Assembly (NCBI GenBank): GCA_035307785.1
Contig: DATGHS010000215.1
Span: forward strand, 1-14,447
Reading direction: 5' to 3'
Length of the DNA: 14,447 nucleotides
Source of the DNA: DATGHS01 sp035307785
Lineage (GTDB): Bacteria; Planctomycetota; Planctomycetia; Gemmatales; Gemmataceae
Part shown: piece after piece, positions 7,009-13,377 of the stretch
How positions within the stretch are numbered: the stretch's first letter is position 1
How the letters are laid out: every line of letters begins with the position of its first letter
Notes under the pieces: generated by a model
Databases searched by the model: none
What the model saw: the letters and a program-made list of their open reading frames with translations, nothing else
What the model was told of the DNA's origin: nothing
Position numbers and translations under genes: made by a program

Positions 7009-8427
7009 CTACCCCAGCACCCCATGCACAGGCTCGCCGGTGCTGGCCGTGATCGGCCGGCCTTGCTGGTCGGTCACGTGGGCGCGCGGGTCGAGGCCCA
7101 AGCAATGGTAAATCGTCGCGGTGAGGTCGGCGGGGCTCACGGGATTCGTCGATGGGTAGGCCGCGTTGCGGTCGGAAGAGCCGTAGACCTGCCCGCCGCG
7201 CACTCCGCCGCCGGCCATCAGGACCGAATAGCAGAACGACCAGTGATCGCGGCCGGCGCCCTTGTTCACCCGTGGCGTGCGACCCATGTCGCCCATCCAG
7301 ATCACCAGCGTCTCGTCGAGCATGCCGCGATCGTGCAAGTCGGCTAGCAGGGCCGAGACGCTGCGGTCGGTTGGCGGCAGCAGCGTGTCTTTCAAGTTCT
7401 TGAAGTTGTTGTCGTGTGTATCCCAATCGCGGTTAGCGGCGGAATAGACGGTGACCATCGGCACGCCGGCTTCCACCAGTCGCCGGGCGAGCAAGCAATT
7501 CTGCGCCATGGCGCTATCGCCGTACGACTCGCGCACCTTTAGCGGCTCCTTTTCCAGATCGAAAGCATTACGGCAGGCTGGCGAGGCCAAAAGTTCGTAA
7601 GCCCGCTTGGCGAAGCCGTCGAGGTTGCGCATGCTGGCGGTAGCTTCGAGGGCCGGGGCCGCGTGGTTGATCTCTTCGAGCAGATTTCGGCGACTGTCAA
7701 GATTTCCATTGTTAACCGAACCCAGCACCGAGGTCACGCCGGTCATGTCGAGGAAGCCGTTGGGCGGTCGGACGAATGGAACCGTGAACGGATCATAGAG
7801 TTTCCCGAGACAGCCGGCATTTTGGCCCATGCTGTCCTGGTTGCCAAAGTGCCGCAGGTCGCCGAGCGTGACATACGGAAACACCGGCTTGCTCGGGACG
7901 CGCAGTTTACTGATCACGGAGCCGACCGAAGGCATGTCGGTGGGGCTCGCCGGCGGCTCGATGCCCAGCGGCCGGGCGCGTGGATGATTGAAACCGGTGA
8001 GGCAAAGATAGGCGCCGACGGCGTGATCGTTGTCGATATGGTTGACGGAGCGGATGAGCGTGTACCGATTCGCGACCTTGGCCAAGCGCGGCAAATGCTC
8101 GGTGATCGACAGCCCCGGCACGTTGCTCGTAATCGGCTTGAACTCGCCGCGAATCTCTGCCGGCGAGTCGGGCTTCAGATCCCAGATGTCCAGGTGCGAT
8201 GGCCCGCCGTAGCCGAAAATCAGAATGCACGCCTTCGCCGAAGCCGCAGGCCGACCGTTCGAACCCCAAGCCGCAAGGCGAGTCTTCGAGCCCTGCGGAT
8301 CCGCCGCGCGCAAGCGCAACAGCTGGCTCCAGGTCAAGCCTGTGCATGCCAAGGCGCCCACCCGCAGTGCTTCACGGCGCGTGATGCCGTCGCAATGCCG
8401 AACGCTTCGACCCAGGATGGAGAGCAT
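7009..8427 (-). CDS. TAT-exported DUF1501 family protein (alkaline-phosphatase/sulfatase-like fold)
   Basis: 472 residues from ATG at 8427, with a GAGGAA ribosome-binding site 7 bases upstream. The N-terminus has a twin-arginine signal (TRREALRVGALACTG, residues 16-30). Residues 68-83 (ILIFGYGGPSHLDIWD) and the C-terminal GDMGRTP (379-385) with GRDHW (392-396) are hallmarks of DUF1501, a family related in fold to alkaline phosphatases and sulfatases. The enzymatic reaction is not established. In planctomycetes it usually pairs with a DUF1549/DUF1553 cytochrome protein; none is visible here, and the next gene is instead the DUF1592 type. A hairpin follows the stop codon. The start faces a divergent RRM gene 253 bp away, so the shared intergenic region likely holds its promoter. 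The family call is firm. Confidence 0.9.
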   Translation of the reverse strand: MLSILGRSVRHCDGITRREALRVGALACTGLTWSQLLRLRAADPQGSKTRLAAWGSNGRPAASAKACILIFGYGGPSHLDIWDLKPDSPAEIRGEFKPITSNVPGLSITEHLPRLAKVANRYTLIRSVNHIDNDHAVGAYLCLTGFNHPRARPLGIEPPASPTDMPSVGSVISKLRVPSKPVFPYVTLGDLRHFGNQDSMGQNAGCLGKLYDPFTVPFVRPPNGFLDMTGVTSVLGSVNNGNLDSRRNLLEEINHAAPALEATASMRNLDGFAKRAYELLASPACRNAFDLEKEPLKVRESYGDSAMAQNCLLARRLVEAGVPMVTVYSAANRDWDTHDNNFKNLKDTLLPPTDRSVSALLADLHDRGMLDETLVIWMGDMGRTPRVNKGAGRDHWSFCYSVLMAGGGVRGGQVYGSSDRNAAYPSTNPVSPADLTATIYHCLGLDPRAHVTDQQGRPITASTGEPVHGVLG

Positions 8428-8466
8428 GCGGAATTCCTCGCGGCGGAGGCTTGTGGGGCAGGCAGG

Positions 8467-8494
8467 TTGCTGGCGGGGCTTCTACCTTTATATG
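8467..8494 (+). promoter_or_regulatory. Possible sigma70-like promoter for the RRM gene
   Basis: TTGCTG at 8467-8472 and TATATG at 8489-8494 are separated by 16 bases, in the 253-bp divergent gap 8428-8680. This would give a leader of nearly 180 bases before the RRM start. The leader holds small hairpins (8571-8587 and 8633-8646). Match quality is modest and planctomycete promoters are poorly defined. Confidence 0.22.
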
Positions 8495-8680
8495 CGCGCC
8501 AAACGCATTGCTCTAGGCGAATTCGGAGGAATTCAAATGCCGTCGCTGCGGAAACATCCGGCAAATCGCGAAGCGCGTTGCGCGCTTGCTCTTCCCCTGC
8601 CGCCGCGTTCCTCTATGCTGATCTGTAGCTCTGTCCCAACGGGGACGGTGGCAAGTTTTTCTCATTCTCGGAGGCCCTCC

Positions 8681-8995
8681 ATGGGCAAGAAGTTGTATGT
8701 AGGCAACCTGGCCTACTCCGTCACGGACAAGGACCTGGAACAGATGTTCGCCGCGTTCGGGACTGTACAGTCCGCACAGGTGATCATGGATTTCAACACG
8801 GGAAGCTCCAAAGGCTTCGGTTTCGTCGAAATGGGCAGCGACTCGGAAGCGCAAGCTGCGATTGCCGGTCTGAACGGCAAGGAAAACGCCGGCCGAACCT
8901 TGACCGTCAATGAAGCCCGGCCCAAGCCGGAAGGCGGTCGTGGCGGTCGACCGGGTGGGGGCGGTGGGGGCGGCCGGGGCCGCGGTCCACGATAA
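8681..8995 (+). CDS. RRM-domain RNA-binding protein with glycine-rich tail
   Basis: 104 residues from ATG at 8681, with GGAGG at 8670-8674 and a 6-base spacer. Residues 4-79 form one RNA recognition motif: RNP2 is LYVGNL (5-10) and RNP1 is KGFGFVEM (44-51). The tail (85-104) is Gly/Arg-rich, low in complexity, like the cold-induced RbpA proteins of cyanobacteria. Such proteins bind single-stranded RNA and are thought to act as RNA chaperones in the cytoplasm; the targets here are unknown. The frame stays open upstream, and an ATG at 8537 with a good GGAGG would add 48 residues, but this stretch lacks RRM-like sequence and most family members start MGKKLYVGNL. A strong terminator follows directly, so the gene is probably monocistronic. 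Confidence 0.92.
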   Translation: MGKKLYVGNLAYSVTDKDLEQMFAAFGTVQSAQVIMDFNTGSSKGFGFVEMGSDSEAQAAIAGLNGKENAGRTLTVNEARPKPEGGRGGRPGGGGGGGRGRGPR

Positions 8996-9004
8996 GCAAA
9001 CTCG

Positions 9005-9039
9005 AAAGCCCAGGGATGGAAGTCCCTGGGCTTTTTTTT
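9005..9039 (+). terminator. Rho-independent terminator of the RRM gene
   Basis: A perfect 12-bp stem (AAAGCCCAGGGA at 9005-9016 with 9023-9034, loop TGGAAG) is followed by a run of T. It lies 10 bp past the RRM stop. The minus-strand TIGR03067 gene ends at 9038, overlapping the T-run, so it may also terminate that gene. Confidence 0.9.
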
Positions 9040-9466
9040 ACTTCTTTTCTTTCTTCAACTCGAAGACCACAATCATCGAGTCCGGCTTCGATTCGAACGC
9101 CTTGGGGCGCTCGCCGCCGCCGCGCGTCCAGCACAAATAGAGCTTTTCACCGTCGAACTTGTACAGGCCATGGCGCTGTTTGCTGTCGTTCGCGGGTGTG
9201 AAGTCATAGTGGGCCGGCTTCTTGGAGGGGTCGAGTGTCACCTCGGCCACTTCGCCGGGGCGCCCTTCTGCCTCAACCGTCATTTTGTTCTTGGCGATGA
9301 CAACGCTCATCTTCGCGATGATTTCGGCCGGCGCCTCCGTGCCATTGTTCGTCAGCTTTTCAACCTTCCAGGTCCCTTGCATTTTTTGCAGGTCCTTCTT
9401 GGCGTCTTCATTTGGGTCGGCGGCCGGCATTAGCAGTGCCAAGAGAAGGCAGGTCGTTGCGTTCAT
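9038..9466 (-). CDS. TIGR03067-type small secreted protein (second of tandem pair)
   Basis: 142 residues from ATG at 9466, with GAGGG 9 bases upstream. An in-frame GTG at 9505 would add 13 residues and overlap the upstream gene, but the hydrophobic signal peptide starts at 9466. After the signal (residues 1-16), MQGTWKVEKL (29-38) and GLYKFDGEKLYLC (100-112) followed by ERPKAFES (119-126) match the repeated pattern of the planctomycete family TIGR03067, a lipocalin-like beta-rich domain of unknown function. It is likely exported. Its upstream neighbour is a paralog 25 bp away, so the two are probably cotranscribed. The Lys-rich end (KKEKK) is unremarkable. Function is not known. Confidence 0.85.
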   Translation of the reverse strand: MNATTCLLLALLMPAADPNEDAKKDLQKMQGTWKVEKLTNNGTEAPAEIIAKMSVVIAKNKMTVEAEGRPGEVAEVTLDPSKKPAHYDFTPANDSKQRHGLYKFDGEKLYLCWTRGGGERPKAFESKPDSMIVVFELKKEKK

Positions 9467-9491
9467 GATGGAATTCCCTCGGGAAAGAAAA

Positions 9492-9938
9492 TCATTTTGA
9501 GACACGTTTGAGGACGATCAGCACCACGCGGTCGTTGCCTTTTGTTTCGAAATTCTTCGGCCGCATACCTTGGCCGCCACCGCCCTCATTCGTGCAAATG
9601 GTAAGCATGTCTTCCTCAAGCCGATAAATTCCCTTCACGGTTTCCATGCCGGCGCCACGTGGCTGTTCAATATCGATGCCCGGCGGTTCGCCTTCCATCA
9701 GCGTGAACCGGCTCTTTTCCCGCGCGGTCTTATCCATCATCATGGTCAGGTTGTTTCCTTCAAATACCATGCGCAATTCACCGAGCGCGTTGGCCGGCAA
9801 AACTTGACCGGCCGTCTCGACCTTTTCGACTTTCCAGGTGCCTTGCAGCTGTTCCAAATCGTCGCGCTGAATTTGATCGCGCGGCACATCGGTAGCGAAC
9901 AGAGCCGCCGCCAGCAAGCAGGTCAGGGATGGGCTCAT
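9492..9938 (-). CDS. TIGR03067-type small secreted protein (first of tandem pair)
   Basis: 148 residues from ATG at 9938, with GGAG about 10 bases upstream. Residues 1-16 look like a signal peptide. LQGTWKVEKV (31-40), GIYRLEEDMLTIC (103-115) and RPKNF (126-130) are the conserved elements of the planctomycete family TIGR03067, and the same positions recur in the next gene. The mid-part is more hydrophobic (NNLTMMMD) and differs from its paralog, so the duplication is old. The domain has no established function; a beta-rich, possibly ligand-binding, exported fold is inference. The start faces dprA across a 275-bp gap. Confidence 0.86.
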   Translation of the reverse strand: MSPSLTCLLAAALFATDVPRDQIQRDDLEQLQGTWKVEKVETAGQVLPANALGELRMVFEGNNLTMMMDKTAREKSRFTLMEGEPPGIDIEQPRGAGMETVKGIYRLEEDMLTICTNEGGGGQGMRPKNFETKGNDRVVLIVLKRVSK

Positions 9939-10034
9939 GAGTGTTTCACTCCGTCCAAAAAAGTGTTCCTACCAGCTTACTTCGCCGGAGGTGAAATTCC
10001 AAGGAAATTCGAAGAATGTTGAGCGCGCTGCGTA

Positions 10035-10085
10035 GGGCACGATTTCATGGTGCCCGAACTCTCGAGCACGATGAAATCGTGGCCC
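10035..10085. repeat. Inverted repeat upstream of dprA
   Basis: GGGCACGATTTCAT at 10035-10048 is mirrored by ATGAAATCGTGGCCC at 10071-10085 with one extra base. Part of the left arm also forms a small GGGCAC/GTGCCC hairpin. Form and location are those of a dispersed palindromic repeat. Confidence 0.55.
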
Positions 10086-10100
10086 ACGAGTTTCCGGCTC

Positions 10101-10128
10101 TTGCCCTTAATTGCGGCGGGATTAGAAT
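10101..10128 (+). promoter_or_regulatory. Possible promoter of dprA
   Basis: TTGCCC at 10101-10106 and TAGAAT at 10123-10128 are 16 bases apart, upstream of the dprA start. The -10 box lies in the loop of a small inverted repeat (TGCGGCG at 10112-10118, CGCCGCA at 10131-10137). Moderate match only. Confidence 0.28.
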
Positions 10129-10153
10129 TTCGCCGCACACGCTGTTCGTGGTT

Positions 10154-10203
10154 CCGCCTGCAGGCGGCTTTTTGGGGGATTCGGTTCCGCCTGAAGGCGG
10201 AAC
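10154..10203. repeat. Two GCCGCCT/AGGCGG palindromes directly upstream of dprA
   Basis: CCGCCTGCAGGCGG (10154-10167) and GTTCCGCCTGAAGGCGGAAC (10184-10203) share the GTTCCGCCTG start and are 16 bases apart. The second ends 10 bases before the dprA ATG. They look like copies of one dispersed repeat family, not terminators. Confidence 0.6.
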
Positions 10204-10213
10204 TACAAACAAC

Positions 10214-11365
10214 ATGCCCGACGCGATTCCTGAACAATGGCACGATTTGCTCGCCCTGACACTGGTGCCGGGAATGGGGCCGAAGCTGACTGCGGCATTG
10301 TTGGCGCACTTCGGCTCCGCGACGGCGGTGCGACAGGCGGCCGCCGAGCAGCTCAGCCGTGTGCCGCACATCGGCGACAAGCTCTCGCGCCAGTTTGCCG
10401 AGGCATTGCGGCGCGTCGATTTGCAGAAAGAACTCGACTTATTGGTCAAGCATCAGGTTTCCGTTGTTCCGCTGTCGGATCCCGCCTATCCGGCGATGCT
10501 GGCCCGCATCGATAATCCTCCTCCGCTCCTTTATTATCGCGGATCGCTGAGCGAGGCAGACGCGAAGGCCATCGGCATTGTCGGCACGCGTAATTGCAGC
10601 GCCTATGGCCGCCGCATGACCGAACGCATCGCCGGTTCTTTGGCGCGGGCCGGCTTCACCATCGTGAGCGGCCTGGCATTGGGCATTGACGGCGAGGCGC
10701 ACCGGGCCGCCTTGCAAGCGGGCGGCCGAACCCTCGCCGTGTTGGCCGGCGGCCTTTCCCACATCTATCCGCCGGCTCACGTGGAACTGGCCGCCCAAAT
10801 CGAGCAAGCCGGCTGCCTGATGACGGAAACGCCAATGAGCATGAGCCCGGAGCCGGGCATGTTCCCCGCCCGCAACCGCATCATCAGCGGCCTGTCGCTC
10901 GGCGTGGTGATTGTCGAAGCGCCGGAAAGCAGCGGGGCATTGCACACGGCCGATCATGCCTTGGCACAAGGGCGCGAAGTTTTCGTAGTGCCGGGCCCGG
11001 CCGACAGCGCCAGCAGCGCGGGTTGCTTGCGCTTGATTCGCGAAGGCGCCCGGCTGGTGCGCCACGCCGACGACATTCTCGAAGACTTGAGCGGCATCGC
11101 GCCGTTGTTAAGCGCTGCGACGGCCGCGAAAACCGATTCACCAAGTACAAAAGAACAAACACCAATCGCGCCACCGAAACCTACGGGCCTGGATGAACAG
11201 CAGCAACGTACCTGGGAAGCCTTGGAAAAAGGACCGCAACATATCGACGATTTGGTGCAAGCGCTGGGAATTCCGGTATCTCAATTGGCGGGCATCCTGA
11301 TGATGCTGGAAATGAAGAAGGTCGTCCGCCGCTTGCCGGGAAATCAATTTGAACGTCGAGCGTGA
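10214..11365 (+). CDS. dprA: DNA-processing protein DprA (Smf)
   Basis: 383 residues from ATG at 10214. The frame is open 198 bases further up, but that stretch consists of palindromic repeats and lacks family sequence. Residues 17-61 hold helix-hairpin-helix turns (LVPGMGPK, VPHIGDK). The Rossmann-like DprA domain runs from about 115 to 285: GIVGTRNCSAYG (121-132), SGLALGID (152-159), LAGGLSHIYPPAH (177-189), PGMFPARNRIISGLS (214-228), ESSGALHTADHAL (238-250). A winged-helix DprA C-terminal domain lies at about 325-380. DprA loads RecA on incoming single-stranded DNA in transformation, so it acts in the cytoplasm; it is also kept in species not known to be competent. A possible promoter is at 10101-10128. 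Length is normal. Next gene cysK is 101 bp downstream on the same strand. Confidence 0.95.
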   Translation: MPDAIPEQWHDLLALTLVPGMGPKLTAALLAHFGSATAVRQAAAEQLSRVPHIGDKLSRQFAEALRRVDLQKELDLLVKHQVSVVPLSDPAYPAMLARIDNPPPLLYYRGSLSEADAKAIGIVGTRNCSAYGRRMTERIAGSLARAGFTIVSGLALGIDGEAHRAALQAGGRTLAVLAGGLSHIYPPAHVELAAQIEQAGCLMTETPMSMSPEPGMFPARNRIISGLSLGVVIVEAPESSGALHTADHALAQGREVFVVPGPADSASSAGCLRLIREGARLVRHADDILEDLSGIAPLLSAATAAKTDSPSTKEQTPIAPPKPTGLDEQQQRTWEALEKGPQHIDDLVQALGIPVSQLAGILMMLEMKKVVRRLPGNQFERRA

Positions 11366-11466
11366 AATTGCCCGCGACGCCGCCAGCAGCCACGCATACA
11401 ATCCTTCACCAAGATGACCAATTTGGTCGAGTTCGGTTGCTTTCACCAATTCCCGGAGATTCCAGC

Positions 11467-12444
11467 ATGGCAGAAGCTTCTCCATTCCGCGGACGGATTT
11501 ATGACGACATCACCAAAGCTATCGGTGCGACGCCGCTCATCAAGCTGCGCCGGGTGGTCGGTGACGCCAAAGGCACAGTGGTGGCCAAGATGGAAAACTT
11601 CAACCCGCTGTGGTCGGTCAAGGACCGCATCGGCGTGGCCATGATCGAGGCCGGCGAGCGTGACGGCAAGATTAAGAAAGACACGACCATTATCGAGCCG
11701 ACCAGCGGCAACACCGGCATCGGCCTGGCTTTTACCTGTGCGGCCAAGGGCTACAAGCTCGTGGTCACCATGCCGGAGTCGATGAGCCTGGAACGGCGGC
11801 GGCTGCTGAAAGCGTTCGGTGTGGATATTCACCTTACGCCGCGCGAACTCGGCATGAAGGGCGCCCTGGCCAAGGCCGAGGAATTGCAACGCGGCATTCC
11901 CAACTCTTACATTCCCCAACAATTCACCAATCCTGCCAATCCCGAAGTCCATCGCAAGACGACGGCCGAGGAAATCTGGCGGGATACCGATGGAAAAGCG
12001 GACATTCTGGTTTCTGGCATCGGCACCGGCGGCACCATCACTGGCGTAAGTGAGGTGATCAAGGCGCGCAAGCCGTCGTTCAAGGCGATTGCCGTGGAGC
12101 CGACGGCCAGCCCGGTGATCACACAACACAAATACCAGGGCGTACCGCGTGACCAGGTGAAGGGCGGGCCGCACCGCATTCAGGGCCTGGGTGCCGGCTT
12201 CATTCCCGCCGTGCTGAACGTGAACATCATCGACGAAGTGATTCAGGTGAAGGATGACGATGCTTTCGAGACCTCGCGCCGCATGGCTCGCGAGGAAGGC
12301 ATGCTCTGCGGCATCAGCAGCGGCGCCGCGGTTTGGGCAGCCGCGCAGGTGGCACAACGCCCGGACAGCGCCGGCAAGCTTATCGTCGTGGTCATCCCCG
12401 ACCTCGGCGAACGCTACCTGAGCACGCCGCTGTTTCCGGAGTAA
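11467..12444 (+). CDS. cysK: Cysteine synthase A (O-acetylserine sulfhydrylase)
   Basis: 325 residues from ATG at 11467, with GGAG 8 bases upstream. An in-frame ATG at 11362 overlapping dprA would add 35 residues without family similarity. This PLP enzyme makes cysteine from O-acetylserine and sulfide in the cytosol. PLP-lysine K52 lies in NPLWSVKDR, the substrate loop TSGNTG is at 79-84, the phosphate-binding GTGGT at 186-190, and CGISSGAA at 281-288. PDLGERYLST near the C-terminus replaces the usual PDSGERYLST, a minor change. EcCysK-like enzymes are about 310-325 residues, so length is normal. Cystathionine beta-synthase is less likely since there is no C-terminal extension. It lies downstream of dprA but with no obvious functional link, and ends before a long inverted repeat. 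Confidence 0.96.
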   Translation: MAEASPFRGRIYDDITKAIGATPLIKLRRVVGDAKGTVVAKMENFNPLWSVKDRIGVAMIEAGERDGKIKKDTTIIEPTSGNTGIGLAFTCAAKGYKLVVTMPESMSLERRRLLKAFGVDIHLTPRELGMKGALAKAEELQRGIPNSYIPQQFTNPANPEVHRKTTAEEIWRDTDGKADILVSGIGTGGTITGVSEVIKARKPSFKAIAVEPTASPVITQHKYQGVPRDQVKGGPHRIQGLGAGFIPAVLNVNIIDEVIQVKDDDAFETSRRMAREEGMLCGISSGAAVWAAAQVAQRPDSAGKLIVVVIPDLGERYLSTPLFPE

Positions 12445-12463
12445 AAACAGGCGAGCCGAGTTT

Positions 12464-12535
12464 GTAGGGTGGGTGGAGCGCAGCGCGACCCACCGGTGCG
12501 AACCGGTGGGTCGCGCTGCGCTCCACCCACCCTAC
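12464..12535. terminator. Perfect inverted repeat, 34-bp arms with GCGA loop
   Basis: The arms at 12464-12497 and 12502-12535 are perfectly complementary. The loop GCGA is a GNRA tetraloop when read on the plus strand. The element lies between cysK (+) and a convergent minus-strand gene, so it could stop transcription from both sides. It resembles the widely dispersed GTAGGGTGGGT...CCCACC palindromic repeats, so it may be a repeat copy used as terminator. Confidence 0.7.
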
Positions 12536-12547
12536 TAGACTGAACCA

Positions 12548-12613
12548 TTATTGCAAAAGCATTTGCATCGTAATGGTATATTACTGCAGTAGTTGCATGA
12601 TCGTGATGATATA
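12548..12613 (-). repeat. Degenerate tandem 33-base repeat spanning the stop of the zinc-ribbon gene
   Basis: The last 11 codons (YIITIMQLLQ-stop, 12613-12581) are followed in the same frame by 11 codons reading YTITMQMLLQ-stop (12580-12548). About 21 of 33 bases match without gaps. Confidence 0.45.
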
Positions 12614-13309
12614 GCCCGGAATTGCGCCAAGGACGTTGAACACCAGCCCGATGATTGCGCAGATCATGCCGGCTTGCGTGGAACCGCGGCCAGTGCGGTC
12701 CATGCTTTGTTGATCCATCTTCTTCATGTCCTTTCGAGCCGCCCACAGGACGAAAATGCTGAGCCCAATTCCTGCGGTGGTGGCCACCGCGCCGGCATAC
12801 GGACACATAAACACAAATGAAAGCGGGATCGTTATGATTCCACCCCACAACAGCCAAGTTCCCCGGTGCGGCTCGCTGTCGCGGCGTTCCTGGCCCGTTT
12901 GTTCCCAGGGGCGATAATCGGATTCGGATTCCGGCTCCAGTTCCGCTCCGCACTCGGGACACCTGTCGGCTGCACGCGGCACCAGGCCCTTACACTTGGG
13001 GCACAGGTCCACTTCCTCGCGCTTGCGGCGGCGGGCCGTGCGGCGCGGTTCGAGATCCGGTGGCGGCGCTACCGGCGGGCGAACCGGCGGGCGGCCGGGC
13101 GGCGGCAACGGCGGTGCAGCGGGCTCGGAATTCTTCGCCAGTGATTCCAATTTAGGCGCATTCGGCGCTGCCCGGATCGCCGCCACCGGCGCCGCTTCTG
13201 CCGGATGAAAGGAATGCTTGCAAGCCGGGCACTGCACCGGCCGGTTCATGTGCTTATCCGGTAGCGTCAGGGCACGGCTGCATCCAGGGCAAGCGATGGT
13301 GGTAGGCAT
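12581..13309 (-). CDS. MJ0042-type double zinc-ribbon membrane protein
   Basis: 242 residues from ATG at 13309. The first zinc ribbon is C7-C10 and C27-C30 (CPGC, CPAC). A proline-rich low-complexity linker (about 40-95) leads to a second ribbon at C103-C106 and C117-C120 (CPKC, CPEC). Three hydrophobic segments fit membrane helices (about 150-170, 172-191, 211-233), so the ribbons are probably cytoplasmic at an N-terminal face; topology is inference. Such MJ0042-ribbon plus membrane-helix proteins are frequent in planctomycetes and have no known function. No clear ribosome-binding site precedes the start; a short heptamer repeat tract lies 13-33 bases upstream. Its paralog is the next gene upstream, 68 bp away. 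It converges on cysK. Confidence 0.78.
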   Translation of the reverse strand: MPTTIACPGCSRALTLPDKHMNRPVQCPACKHSFHPAEAAPVAAIRAAPNAPKLESLAKNSEPAAPPLPPPGRPPVRPPVAPPPDLEPRRTARRRKREEVDLCPKCKGLVPRAADRCPECGAELEPESESDYRPWEQTGQERRDSEPHRGTWLLWGGIITIPLSFVFMCPYAGAVATTAGIGLSIFVLWAARKDMKKMDQQSMDRTGRGSTQAGMICAIIGLVFNVLGAIPGYIITIMQLLQ

Positions 13310-13321
13310 GGAGGACAGCGG

Positions 13322-13342
13322 TCAGAAGTCAGAGTTCAGAAA
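13322..13342 (+). repeat. Three TCAGAAG-type heptamers upstream of the double zinc-ribbon gene
   Basis: The units TCAGAAG, TCAGAGT, TCAGAAA lie on the plus strand, in the 68-bp gap between the two zinc-ribbon genes. The complement, CTTCTGA, is the unit of the longer tract at 14126-14174. Confidence 0.6.
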
Positions 13343-13377
13343 CCCCGATGCGGCCTTCATTTGGCGCACATTCTCGA

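Noticed and set aside
2370..7775. Shared FVRPPNG motif in DUF1552 and DUF1501 proteins
   Set aside because: Both proteins carry this heptapeptide, but the families and surrounding sequence differ; a short Pro/Gly-rich coincidence is the simplest reading.
7663..8628. Plus-strand frame of 321 codons
   Set aside because: Antisense to the DUF1501 gene, then into the divergent gap; composition-driven, no family motifs.
10016..10213. Upstream extension of dprA to ATG at 10016
   Set aside because: This stretch is made of palindromic repeats and has no DprA-like sequence; the helix-hairpin-helix region follows the 10214 start at normal distance.
11443..12357. Minus-strand frame of 304 codons opposite cysK
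   Set aside because: cysK is unambiguous on the plus strand and the antisense product shows no motif.
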